This document shows positions 44,574-56,528 of a DNA stretch of 64,000 nt, piece by piece; the first letter of the stretch is position 1, and every line of letters begins with the position of its first letter. The notes under the pieces were generated by a model. It was given only the letters and a program-made list of their open reading frames with translations. It had not been told where the DNA came from and ran no database searches. The stretch lies in contig CM018683.1 in the NCBI GenBank assembly GCA_009363875.1, forward strand, positions 47,605,711 to 47,669,710. The letters run 5' to 3'. Position numbers and translations under genes: made by a program. Source of the stretch: Mikania micrantha (taxonomy: Eukaryota > Streptophyta > Magnoliopsida > Asterales > Asteraceae).

Positions 44574-45123
44574 CCAGCCCACCACACACTTGACATAACA
44601 CGACTTTTTCATTAGGTGAAATTAAGGTCACTTTGCCTTTCAACTCATCTACTATTGTTTTGAAAATGTTTCCCAACTCACCAACCGATTATCTCCATGA
44701 TCCAAATGTATAAGTATTGAAAATGTTTTTGTAATGATTTGTTGTAGTAATAACTAATAGCAACTAAGACTTAATGGTTGTTTCTAGGTCAACTCGAATT
44801 ATTCTAGACTGTCAACCAGGTCCACTTAGTTTATCGATGGTGTCACGTCTATAACATCTCACAAATGGCCCATAACAAGCCTGTCCTTCAAGGACTTCTC
44901 GAATGCCAGGACTTTTAGTTCTTTAGTTCTTTAGTTCTTTCTTGATCGTTCATAAACATCACATGTTGCCCATAACAAGCCTGGCCGATAAGGTCTTTTT
45001 GATTTGTCTGGACTTTTAGTTCTTCAAATGTTGGCCATAACGAGCCTAACGCATAAGATTATCTTTATTTCCGGGACTTTTAGTTCTTTTTCACATGATC
45101 TTGATCGATATATGTCTAATAAC
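44574..45123 (-). repeat. LTR fragment in minus orientation, first part
   Basis: CCAGCCCACCACACACTTGA starts the fragment directly after the TGTGACA of the oppositely oriented fragment. It matches the internal LTR B block at about 35,310. It is interrupted by the Copia-type LTR at 45,124. Confidence 0.55.
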
Positions 45124-45997
45124 TGTTGGGAATTATAGTAACCATTTTGAACTTTTTAATTTATCATATTAGTTATAAAATTAGATTTTATGATAGCAGA
45201 AGCGTTTAGGTTACTCATTTTGTTTCACAAACAAAATTCCCAAAACCAGGAATCAAATTACATACGAATAAATGAAAATCAACCATAGGGTGTTTAGAAT
45301 TTACCTCAATGAAGAACTCCCAAAAACACACATTGAATTCGATAGTAGTCTCGCTAGATGACTTGAATCACGAACCATGATCTCTATCGTGTATCACTGC
45401 AACAACCTGGCGCTATAAAACCGCCTAGGGTGGTTCGGTTATGGTGATGGTGGCTAGTGGTGGTTGGCCGAAAATCCCAAGAGGAGGGAGGGGGGCTACA
45501 GTCAAGTGAGGGGGGAGAGGGGGAGTGCAAGAGTTACGTGGTGTTAGATTTAGGTTTTTAAAGTCAAATTAGATCCACATTTTTAGGATCTTGGAATTAC
45601 CTCTTCAAAATTGGAATTCTCATCTTTTATTTCACATTTAATTTAATTAGAATCTTTTAATTTGACTAAACTCTCTTAGTAATTAAACCATTTAATTACT
45701 ACTCTCCAATTTTACTAGCTAACAATTAATTAGTAACCTTGAATTAAATATCCAAAGTTTAACTAATTAAATTTTATCAATTTAATTGTAATTAATTATC
45801 ACAATAATTAATTCCTCCAATATTATTATTATTTCATAAATAATAATAAAAACCCCTTTATATAATTCGTGAAATTGAATATGTCCAAAACAAATTTTAG
45901 ACATAATCACATTACTATCTTCCAAAGTGTAACTCTTTAGATCGTACCCCGATAGTAACGTTGATATTATCGATGATTGGACATCTCATATCCAACA
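45124..45997. mobile_element. Copia-type solo LTR (874 bp)
   Basis: The ends are TGTTGGGAATTATAG and CATATCCAACA, a short perfect inverted TGTTGG/CCAACA. The flanks are ATAAC and AGAAC (4 of 5 match). There are no internal genes. Minus orientation is favoured by a TATATAAAGG box at about 45,862 read on that strand, but is uncertain. Confidence 0.6.
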
Positions 45998-48060
45998 AGA
46001 ACCACCCTAATTAGTTCTTGATTGTTTATGTATGAAATGTATATGTCTGAAATGTTTTGTATGTTTAAAGTGTTTTGAATTAAAGTATATCAACTGTTAG
46101 ATAAGATATAGCACAACCATATATAAAATATAAGAGTACGATAGAAATTATGTAATGATTATTTGAAAGCATGACAAGCATATAATTGTTAAAAAAGATA
46201 AGTTGGCATGCTTCTTAGCCCCACAGTTTATAAAATAAAGCAAGTAAAATGGGCAATGAGCTCACTTGTTTGTGTTGTATCGTTGAATTGGTTACGAATA
46301 TGCGCGCTCATTGTTTGTATGTGTGTTGTATTCAATAACCCTGTGTTACATTCGTTTGAGTTCATGACTGTGAAGGGTTAATATCATTGTATTGTGTATG
46401 TTTGTTTTATTTTTGTTGTTGAAATCATATGTTTGATTGATTACAAAATTTGAAATGGAAGTAGGTTGCCAACACTTTGTACAATGTTGATATTATAGTT
46501 AGCTTTGTCTACTTTAAACATTTTAGTGTGGAAATAGGTTTAAGTATTCCAAATCCCTACCTTAGTATCAATTTATGTAAAATGGTGGCAAGTCGCATGC
46601 CCATGCATGTCCAAGTATACTCTCGATAGCAACATTTCCACGTCTTAGACTTGGTCATTTCAATGCATATTAAACTCAATAAGTATCGAAGGGACTTAGC
46701 CAAGCTTAATAGTATCGATGGCCCTGTCACTTAGCCGAACATATGGTCTCTCGATATTATCATTATCGTAAGCACCATCCTTAGTCATTACAAGTCCATC
46801 GATTCTATTAACTTAGCTAGTGGTCTTGCCAACTTTGCATGGTCTTCTACACTAGTATTGTCGACATTTTTACATTCTATGGAACTTAAACCAATTCCAT
46901 GAAAACATCAACATTATTAAGTTCGAAGGGTACGTGGCCCATTTACTTGACCACCGATGCTAGTAAAGTCGACCAGTCCTCGTTCCATCTCTCCCAAGAT
47001 CTTTGGCATTATCAGTGTCGAAAGACACTTAACTAAATTACTTAGAGGCCATCGACATTATCAAAATCGATGGATGCTTAGCCGAATTTGAGAGATCTTT
47101 GACACTATCAAATTCGAAGGACCTTGGTCGACCCTACTAGATTCGATAGTGCTGCTCATCTTCTTCTAGATTCAACATCAAAACCTTTGCAGCTTCTGAG
47201 TGCATAGACGAGTGGTGTATGGTAATATGATGTACGAAAAATGTTTGAAAGAAGGTGACAAGTGTTGGTTTTCATGTTTAATTTGAAAACCCGAAGGGAA
47301 AGATATGTAGATCTACCTTGTTCTAACAAATTTGAGCTCGTTTTCTTCGTAATTTCAACTTCTAGATGACGAGATGAACGTTTTCACACAAAGATCTTCG
47401 AATTTGGTGAAGAATTGAGCAAGATAGACTGCTGGTTTTCATAGAGATATTCTAGAGAGAGAGCTCCGAATTTTTAGAGAGAGGTAGTAAAATTTGGTTG
47501 GTGAGGGTAGTAAATGAGGGAATTTAGAGTTTTTATAGTCCGAGTCCTCGTAAGTGTGTTCAGGTTTGTTCAGTTTCGCGAAAACACGTGAATTCGAAAA
47601 CGTGACTTTAAAACATCATATTCTTTGTAAAAATAGTTTTATTTATACTTTTAGGTTGTAATTTCTAATAGATAAGTTGAATTCTTTTTTGTTATTTTAA
47701 AGCACGAAGATGTTTAATCTAAATGTTTCGTTAGAAAGTCCAACATACGTACGTATATATACAAATCGTCACCTATACGAACACATCGTTTGTTTTAAGT
47801 TTATACTTTGTTATCGATTTATAAGATATCACTTGGAATGTTAAACCCTCGTATATATTCGTGCGAATCGTCATCCACACGAATACACTGTTAGTTTAAT
47901 ATTCACAAATTGCTTTTCCGTTTATTGTTTGACATTTGTATTTTCACAGACGCTTACAGTTTTCAGTGCTAGTGTATTAGTTTTCATTGACTTATACTTT
48001 GTGTTATCAGTCGTCTGATCCTCATTATATGAGGATCTGTGTTATAACTGTTGTGTTTAA
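45998..48060 (-). repeat. old family A-like LTR, remaining part
   Basis: Blocks shared with family A LTRs include GCATGCTTCTTAGCCCCAC, GGGCAATGAGCTCACTTGT and GCGCGCTC at about 46,200-46,310, a purine-rich GAGAGAG stretch at 47,450 and CGTCACCTATACGAA words at 47,770. Similarity is partial, so this is an older or separate subfamily. The outer end was not identified. Confidence 0.5.
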
Positions 48061-48960
48061 TATAGTTTTGCTTGTCATAACTTGCTTGTGTATTGAAATC
48101 GCACTTTGTTTCATACTATGAACTATAGATACATACAAGTATTTACATCTATTGTCCGTACACGTACATGTACCGTACAGTTTCCTGGCGGTTCGGTACA
48201 GGTTGTCACATTCACTATCACAACAGCTGCATTCACTATCACAACAGCTGCTCCTTCCACAACACGAAAAGAGATGTTCGTTCCAACTGTTTTGATTGTT
48301 GAACATCCCAACAATCTGAACAGTTTGGTAACCCAGTTGATGGAAAGGAGCCATTAGAAGCATCTAGCCATTGCGTAGCTCACTCAGCGAGTTACAGATC
48401 AAGATGCACTGATGCTACAATCGGCATACCAGAGGGTTCAGCGAACATCCAAGGCACAAGCGTTTAGGATTTATAACAAATGTATGTTTAAATTATACTG
48501 CCAACATTTATTTAAAATGATGACAACTTACACTAACATAAGATCTTAAATGAAAAAAAAATTGCTCAAACATATAAAAGAACATAGTCACATACATGTA
48601 TAATAAATGTCATGATAAAGAAAACTAAGCTTGAGGTTGATCTTGTCGGAATTATTTGTTTTCCGCAACAAGTGAGTTATTATTTGATCCCTTCCTTATA
48701 CACACACACACTCACATAGGGTAGTGTTCAAATGAAAACGTATGGATAGAGCTATAACCCAATAACTATAGTCCAATGGTTAATTAAAAAGTCTAGTGAA
48801 TAAGATAATGACATGTGTCATCTTTTTTTTTTTAATATGCAAGGCATATTAGACATTGTGTTTTTATTAGAGTGCTAGATTAAATATGGTGATGACATTT
48901 GTCACCTTTTATTATATTTTAATTAATGTACTTTTTTAATAAAAGTTTATCCCCTCTTTT
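48061..48960. other. spacer, no gene supported
   Basis: A 24-bp tandem repeat (ACAACAGCTGCATTCACTATC type) occurs at about 48,210-48,250. Open frames here lack recognisable motifs. Confidence 0.4.
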
Positions 48961-48969
48961 TTATACATT

Positions 48970-49860
48970 CATACCTTTTTTATGCTATATTTTTTTAATA
49001 AAAATTGCACCATTTTACTCATCTTAATTTTCTCTTTAATTCCGTTATAATCTTGACAATGTTTTTTTAACTTTTTTAAATCCTCCGTATCTACATCATT
49101 GTAATGAGCTTAAAAGATAACAAATTAATTTATTTTTCTTTAACAATGGTAAATTACAGTGATCTAACTCATTATTTAAAGATATGAAACTTATTATTTA
49201 CAGTGATGTAATTTTTCTTTTTAATTCCGTTTTTATCTATACTAGTTTTTAAAATTTTTCCAAATATTCCGCTTTACATCGATATAACGAACATAAACTT
49301 TACACACTATTTTAATTTTTTTAATAGTAAATTAAAGTAATTCAATTCAAAATGAAGTTATTTACAGTAATGCAAAACATTATTTAAAGTGATGTTAAAC
49401 ATTATTTACAGTGATGTAATTTTTCTTTTTAATTTCGTTAAAACTATAATAGTTTTTTAACTTTTTCCCCAGATATCACATTTTACATCGATGTAACGAT
49501 CATAAAACATAACACATTATTTTAATTTTTTTCTAACGATGCCAAATTAAACTAATGTAATATACAATGATGGAATTTAAGATGAAATAACACATTATTT
49601 ACAGTGATTTAATTTTCTCTTTAATTCCGTTATAATCTCGACTAATTTTTGTGAATTTTTTCCATATGTCCTTTATTTACATCAATGTAACGAGCATAAA
49701 TAGAGCACATTATTTTGAATTTTTTTCTAACAATAGTAAGTTAAATTGATGTAATACAGTGATAATTTACACTGATGTACTTTACCGTTTTTAACAAAAA
49801 AATCCAAATTAATTTGTTATCTTTATGTTCGTTACAATGATAAAAATAGTGGCATTTAAA
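48970..49860. repeat. tandem array of a ~190-bp AT-rich repeat
   Basis: The block TTTCTTTTTAATTCCGTT recurs at about 49,030, 49,215, 49,425 and 49,615. Each is followed by TTTACATCGATGTAACGA-type and ATTATTTACAGTGATGTAA-type words, in four to five diverged units. Confidence 0.75.
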
Positions 49861-49918
49861 AAAAACCAGTCGATACTATAACGGAATTGTAGAGAAAAAT
49901 GAGACGATTATAATCAGT

Positions 49919-50095
49919 TGGGTTTAGCCACGTACACAAGAGCCGCTACTTGGGGTAGCGGATGGCTCATTTTTTTAATTAGGGTACCGCTAGTAGGAGT
50001 ATCGGATGATACTAATCTCATTCAAGCCTTGTTAAACTGGTGGGGACGAATTCATTTGGAAGATCCGCTACCTTTAGTAGCGGAAGACACGCATA
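49919..50095. repeat. CCGCTAC/GTAGCGG palindrome cluster
   Basis: GCCGCTACTTGGGGTAGCGG, ACCGCTAGTAGGAGTATCGG and TCCGCTACCTTTAGTAGCGG are three imperfect hairpins within 180 bp. They lie just upstream of the plant mobile domain relic and are probably the subterminal region of the third MULE. Confidence 0.55.
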
Positions 50096-50189
50096 ACAGA
50101 ACTCCCATATAATGCATGAATAAAAATAAAACCACCTTCTGCAATAAAAAATAAAGCCTGCGAAGATAAGAATTAAACCTGCAAATTGT

Positions 50190-50220
50190 AAATGCATGCT
50201 TGCATGCATGCATGCATGCA
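50190..50220. repeat. GCAT microsatellite
   Basis: GCATGC tetranucleotide run. Confidence 0.9.
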
Positions 50221-50371
50221 AAGTCTTTTCTCAATTTAATAAATCAACTACTTCATTTTAAATTAAACCAATCTTTCTTCTCAAACAAATCTCATACATA
50301 CATAATAGATTACTAGTTTGTGAGTTTCAATCTACTTCTCCAAGTTTCAACTAAATTACATTCAATCAAAA

Positions 50372-50868
50372 ATGAGTTACGATTTACATCCAGGCCCAAT
50401 CGTTGATGATGTCTTGTTTCTTAAATATTCACACCAAGTACGAGATATATTTAATAATAGGGAGCTTACAAAATTGGTTTTCAGGCGTGCTGATCAAAAA
50501 AATTTTTCGTTGCTGAACCAAAACCCTATCACCGAAAATGTTAAACGCTACATTAACATTGCTGGTTTTGGTGGGTTAATTGATTGTGGCTATCAAACCC
50601 TTGATCATGGCCTGCTTGAAGCACTTATTGAAAGATGGTGTCCTAAAACACACATGTTTTATCTGCCCATCGGTGAGACGACGGCAACCCTAGAATATGT
50701 TAATGTTTTGCGGGGTTTACCAATTGAAGATGGAGTTGTTTCGGGTTGTGAACAGCCCATCGGTGAAGCAACGGTAACCCTAGAATATATTAATGTTTTA
50801 TGAGGCTTACCAATTGAAGGTGGAGTTGTTTCGGGTTGTGAACAGCCGTCATCTGTTGCGGATAGCAA
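50372..50868 (+). pseudogene. plant mobile domain (PMD / MAIN-like) fragment
   Basis: The frame begins MSYDLHPGPIVDDVLFLKYS and carries NIAGFGGLIDCGYQTLDHG, LLEALIERWCPKTHMFYLPI and LEYVNVLRGLPIEDGVV. These are the N-terminal blocks of the plant mobile (aminotransferase-like) domain found in MAIN proteins and in many plant transposons. A 90-bp in-frame duplication follows, with a stop in the second copy, and the protein ends about 480 residues short of a usual MAIN-like protein. It lies beside the third MULE, in opposite orientation to its transposase, and is most simply that element's accessory gene. Confidence 0.7.
50665..50844 (+). repeat. 2 x 90-bp tandem duplication in the PMD relic
   Basis: GCCCATCGGTGAGACGACGG at 50,665 recurs as GCCCATCGGTGAAGCAACGG at 50,755, and the next unit begins GCCGTC at 50,845. 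The unit is 30 codons. In the second copy the CGG of LRGLP is TGA. Confidence 0.9.
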
Positions 50869-51179
50869 CGTTAGATGTCACACTAATTTAAACATAAATA
50901 ATACATGATATTTCTCAACTGATTCTTTTTTATGTGGGTTTGACATTGTGTAAGAAAGCTATGTTGATAGAAAGAGAATGCTTTGTTTGTTGGACATATT
51001 TTTAAGAAGAAGAAACCTATATATATAGAATGAAATGAGAGAGGTTTTATTATTGATATACTTTTATATTTTTTTAATGTTTAATAACAAACAAAATCAA
51101 ATAAATACACATATTTAATATTAAAACCCATAATCATTTAAACATAAATAATACACATATTAAAACACATAATCATTGT

Positions 51180-51390
51180 TGACGGTTAGGACATCTATTG
51201 ATCGTATGTCCGGGTTGTCTACATAAACCACATAAACGAGGCCTACGTTCTTTAGGATAATGGGCATCCATCTCATTGTGTATTCTTCACTCTCTCCTTC
51301 TGCCTCGTAAGACAGTTATCCTTGATGTATCCCCGCCTATTCTCCAATCAGCTTCTCTCCAATGATCAGTCTGACTAAGTGGGTAAAAAT
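51180..51390 (-). pseudogene. C-terminus of the third MULE transposase (zinc knuckle), cut off by gypsy A
   Basis: The reverse strand encodes FYPLSQTDHWREADWRIGGD, typical of the region after the SWIM finger in MuDR-type transposases. It ends with RRPRLCGLCRQPGHTINRCP, a CCHC knuckle. The coding sequence stops at 51,390 exactly where gypsy A begins; the rest of the gene resumes at 62,775 after the second AAAAT. Decay makes exact frames uncertain. Confidence 0.7.
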
Positions 51391-54300
51391 TGTCACACCC
51401 CGAGCCGACGGGCTGGATCGTGTGTCCCGTCGCGCGGAAAGGTCTCGGGGCGCGATATCGGGAATGATAATAGTGATTGTTTATATTACACATGATATAT
51501 AATGAGAAAATGCTAAATGAAAATATAATTACAAAGTTAAATTACATCAGTTTCGTTCATAATTTAACAATGTAAATCTACTATCGACATCATAATCTTT
51601 CTATCTTGTATCTGCTTGAGATATACAAAATAATCTATATAATGATGTTTCAAAATATGCAAGTCCAAAATACTAGGTCCTCTATCTGGCATCCTAGTCC
51701 AAAAGCATAACTTCTAACTAGAAGTCATGCAAAAAGATCAAGTCAACACATGGTTGGTGAGTTCATATAGTTTTATTTAAAAATGATTTTTGAATAACTA
51801 GTTCGAATGACTACCTTAACCTCACCATTAACCACCTATACCATCTAGTTCAATATGCTTATATATAGGGCATATGTAGGGTCAAGCTTACTGCCAGCCC
51901 AGCAACCGTACCACCACATTCCAAACCACATGATATATTGTTCCTGGTGATAATTAAGCATTTCATCCCATACCTTTGATTCACAACGTTTGATTTCCCT
52001 GAAATCTGTTTACCTTGATCCCCCGAAATGACAACCTTAACCTCATCAACAACCACCGTCCCACCACATACCGGACTGCTTAACATATTGTTGTTAATGA
52101 TAACTAAGCGTTTCATTCCATCCATCGTCATATTAGATTTTGATTTCCACAAATTGAAATACTACTGATTTCTTGAGTTCATCTCGTATTCATGATCAAC
52201 CATAGCACTTGTAGAAACATAATATTAAATGCTTAATTAAATGAATAATTAATCATTTAAATACAACTAAGACATGATGATTGGGCCTTGTTTGACTCAA
52301 TCAATTAGTCTTAGTTGTTGGTGGTGTCCAAGTTGTATCGTCTCACACATGGCCCATATCAGGCTTGACCCAAATGAATCTACCCGTACGTGTCGGGACT
52401 TTCATGATGTGCCCATATCAGCTTGACCTTCAGGTCTACTGTACATGTCGAGACATTAGGATATCCTTTGATTTTGATCGTATTTGTTCTCTTGAATTCA
52501 TTTGATCGTTTGATTTATTGATTTATGCCTATATAGCTTGACTATAAAAGTCTACTACTTATGACGGGACTTTCCGTGTGTTATCACGTGGTTTTGATCT
52601 GCATACAACTGACATCCACCTTAAATTGATCGTTAATGATTTCATTAGTTCATTGATTCACACACGGACATGATTTCCTTGATTTTGAGCCTTAGACTTC
52701 CATGGCTACAACACTGAATTAGCTACTTTGGATTTGATCCTTAGTTTACTTGAACATACACTGAATTTAGATTCCTTGGATTTGATCTTTAGTTTTAGTT
52801 TTCATGATCACACACTGAATTTAGATTCTTTGAATTAGATCTTTGATAGAAGAATTGTTTGATTTAGAATTATTGTCTTACTCATAAAGAGTAATTAATT
52901 AATTCATTAAGTACATCTGTATATAGTTTACCTAGACAGGAGTCTAGGATACATTTAAGTATATAAAACAAACAAGAAGTAAAAGCATTTACGTAAAACA
53001 TATTTAAAAAAAAGGTTTAGGCATGCTTCTCAGCCCCACGTTTATAAAAAAAATGTTTAGAAAAGGGGCAATGAACTCACCTGTGTTGCTAAGAATTGAA
53101 TCACAACAAAACGCGCGCTCGTTACTTGTGGATTAAGTATCTTCAGTACCTGAGTTGTTTTAATAAGATTCGAATACTATAAGTATGTATAATAGACGTA
53201 TCGAGGGTTTTGGTCTCGGTGTGCAACTATGTGTCCTATGTTACTAGCGTGTTTTCATGTCTCTTTAGCTATTCTAAATGTATTACCCATCTATAAACCT
53301 TATCCCGTGAATAATCTCTATTAAACCTTAGTTATGTAAGGTTTATGTTATTATATTCATAACTCCTTTTAAAGAAAACATCATTTATAAAAATCATTTT
53401 AGTGAATTTTTATGTTTGAAATTATTTAATTTATTTTAAAGAAGTTTATAAATCAATTTCCCTTTTATTAAAATCATAATTTATTTTGAGTATTCAAAAG
53501 TCAACATGTTAGGCTTGGGTTAATCTCATTTGATTAACCCTAAGCCCGTTGCTAGATTCTTGTTTCCCATGGTTCTTTGATCGCTCATGTGTATAACTTA
53601 GCCTAGAAAGTTCGATTGAACTATCTAGCCTAGTTATATATTGCATAGCATCTACTAAGTATTGGGTGTTAATAATGAAACCAACTCCCACACTTAGTTA
53701 ATTTCTTGACCCCTTGATAACTATGATGGGTGTTAAAGTAGTTAGAAACTTTGGTGTTGAAGCTTTAGCCCGTGATTAACATGAAATCCCATTTAATTGT
53801 TTAAAAACCAAGTTTAACATATTGGATTATTAGGGTTTTGAGTTGACCCTTAGTTGACCATCCCTAGTTATTGTTTATTTTCTACACTCTCAATTATGGT
53901 CTCATTTGATAAACTCCATATTCACCCATCATTGTTACTTAGGAAAACTTTGTATTAAACCTTTACATAGATAGTTACAAAACCGTTCACCACCTTAGAA
54001 AACCCTAATGATTTATTTCCCATGTTGACCTTTATATATCCATTCCCATGCATAAAATCAAGTAACCATGCCCATGCATGAAGTCATGTACCCAACCCCC
54101 ATGTAACCAACCGAATAGGGTTGACCATGCGAATGAGCCATAAGGACCGAAGGTGACTGTGTGCGAAAAGGAGAAGGCCGACAGTGGCTTCTTGCGAAGG
54201 AACCAAGCTTGGCCGAATGAAGTGGATCATGCGAATGGAGTCTGGGCCGACTAAGGGAGGCATGCGAATGAGGAGTTGGCCGAGTGGAGATGGTACCATG

Positions 54301-54580
54301 CGAATAGGCCTTCCTTCGGCCTTACGGCCATTCGGCCTCCTGGTTCGGTCATGGGTCTGTCGGCCAGGCCATTCGGCCGGCCTGTGAAGAAGCTCATTCG
54401 GCCGCTCGAACCTAATCAGCCCCTTGCCACAACTTCGAGCTCTAGAGCTAAGTAAGGTGTTCCCCCAAGTTCCCACATGATTCTAAAATGGTTTTTGTGC
54501 AATTTTCCTAAGTCTTGGGTGGCTAAAACCGGTTGGGAGGGTGGTTCGAACATGAGGGTTCAAAAACCCTAAAACCGTGA
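51391..54580 (-). repeat. truncated 3' LTR of element A
   Basis: It opens TGTCACACCCCGAGCCGACG in plus-strand reading and is colinear with 58,665-61,910. It differs by scattered substitutions, a ~75-bp loss in the second internal repeat and a short loss at the acceptor-like block (about 51,720). It breaks off after AAACCCTAAAACCGTGA at 54,580. Confidence 0.9.
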
Positions 54581-55179
54581 GAGTCCCAATTTCCACCGAA
54601 ATCCAAAACACATGTTCTCAACATGTCCTCTAGGATCTGTATCGTACGTTCGCTTTGACCGTCTATTTGTGGATGGTAAGCTGTACTCAGATTTAAGTGT
54701 GTCCCTAGAGATTTCTGCAATGATTGCCAGAACCTTGATGTGAATCTGTTGTCTCGATCCGAAATGATAGACAATGGTACACTGTGACGTACCACTATAT
54801 CGTTGATGTACAGTCTCGCCAGTTTATCCATCGTGTAGGTCTCACGCATTGGCAAGAGGTGAGCAGATTTGGTTAATTGATCGATGATAACCCAAATTGT
54901 ATCATGACCACTAGAAGTGCGGGGTAGCTTGGTAATGAAATCCATAGCTATTTGTTCCCACTTCCAGAGCGGAATTTCAGGCTGTTCCAGTAACCCTGAC
55001 GGCTTCTGGTGTTCCGCCTTTACTTTCGCACGCGTAAGGCATTGACCAACGTACTCGGCTATGTCTTTTTTCATTCCCGGCCACCAATAAAATTCCCGTA
55101 AGTCTTGGTACAATTTATCGGCGCCTGGATGCACGGAGTACTTGGTCTTGTGTGTTTCATCAAAGATGAGTCTTCTCAA
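54581..55179 (-). pseudogene. gypsy A integrase, truncated
   Basis: On the reverse strand the zinc-binding region (HKTKYSVHPGADKLYQDL..CLTRAKVK) has lost one Cys (CLTC to CLTR). The core keeps MDFITKLPRTS, IISDRDNRF and GQSERTIQILEDML, so all three acidic residues are present. At about residue 197 (FGGNWD) the sequence changes abruptly to LTR sequence. Integrase inserts the element DNA into the genome; this copy lacks its C-terminal domain. Confidence 0.88.
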
Positions 55180-55215
55180 TTCGTATACTGCCGGAATCCA
55201 TACCCGATCCTGGTA

Positions 55216-56528
55216 CTAGATAACTCCATATGGTTTTGTTTCAAACTGTCGTTCTGCTCCACAATCGAGTTCCTTCTTCAGATTTCCTCGTTCAACTGAT
55301 TCCTGTTGCACCTGAAGAATCTTGCCACGTAGGCTTGTCTGCACAGTCATCCCCATTGCTCTGACGCGCAAGGGTTTGACCCGTTCCTTCCGTCTTAAAG
55401 CATCTGCTACTACATTTTCCTTACCCGGATGGTACTTGATCACACAATCGTAATCATTCAGAAGCTCAACCCACCGTCGTTGCCTCATGTTGAGTTCCTT
55501 CTGATCAAAGATATGCTGTAGACTCTTGTGATCAGTAAATAAGGTACACTTAGTGCCATATAAGTAATGTCTCCAGATCTTCAATGCGAATACTACTGCT
55601 CCCAGTTCTAGATCATGAGTAGGTAGTTCTTCTCATGAATCTTTAACTGTCTTGATGCATACGTGATAACTTTGTCTCGCTGCATTAATACACAACCAAG
55701 TCCCTGATGGGAGGCATCACAGTATACTACAAAGTCATCACAACCTTCTGGGAGAGATAAGATCGGAGCATCACATAACTTCTACTTCAATGTCTGGAAA
55801 GCATCTTCTTGTTTCTGCTCCCAAAGAAACAATTCACTTTTCTGAGTCAACTTAGTGAGAGGCAGAGCTATCTTAGAAAAATTTGAAATAAACCTTCTAT
55901 AATAACCTGCTAGACCCAGAAAAGATCGTATCTCCGTCGGTGTCTTCGGAATATCCCAATTCTTGATCGCCTCGATCTTGGCAGGGTCTACATGTATTCC
56001 TTCACTGTTGACTACGTGATCCAAAAATTGAACTTCCCTTAGCCAAAACTCACACTTAGAGAATTTAGCATAGAGTTGCTCTGTCTTTAACAGCTCCAAG
56101 ATCTTCCTGAGATGTTGCTCGTGTTCTGCCTTGCTCTTGGAATAAATCAGAATGTCATCTCTGAAGACAATGACAAACTGATCCAGATACGGCTTGCACA
56201 CTCGGTTCATGAGGTCCATGAAAACCGCTGGTGCATTCGTCAATCTGAAATGTATCACCATAAACTCGTAATGCCCATATCTGGTTTGGAATGCCGTCTT
56301 CGGCATGTCTTGGTCTTGGACTCTGAGTTGATGATATCCAGACCGCAAATCAATCTTCGAGAAATACCTTGCTTCTTGTAATTGGTCAAATAAATCATCA
56401 ATCCTCGGTAATGGATACCGATTCTTGATGGTTAGCTTGTTCAGCTCTCTGTAGTCTATACACATCCGAAAGGATCCATTTTCCTAATTCACGAACAAAA
56501 CTGGAGCTCCCCATGGTGAGTAGCTCAG
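55216..56528 (-). pseudogene. gypsy A reverse transcriptase and RNase H (broken)
   Basis: RT blocks on the reverse strand are RMCIDYRELNKLTIKNRYP, FSKIDLRSGYHQL, TNAPAVFMDLMNRV and the active site FRDDILIYSK. The Asp pair is intact, but Arg replaces the Ile of FIDD. FLGLAGYYRRFISNFSKIAL follows. RNase H is read as CDASHQGLGCVLMQ, SRQLKIHE and CTLFTDHKSLQHIF, ending with KYHPGKENVVADAL. Stops occur near 56,528, 56,484 and 55,782, and a frameshift near 55,620. Confidence 0.85.

Noticed and set aside
50372..50868. Functional MAIN-like host gene
   Set aside because: Truncated, with an internal duplication and a stop. The MULE context makes a hitchhiking relic more likely.
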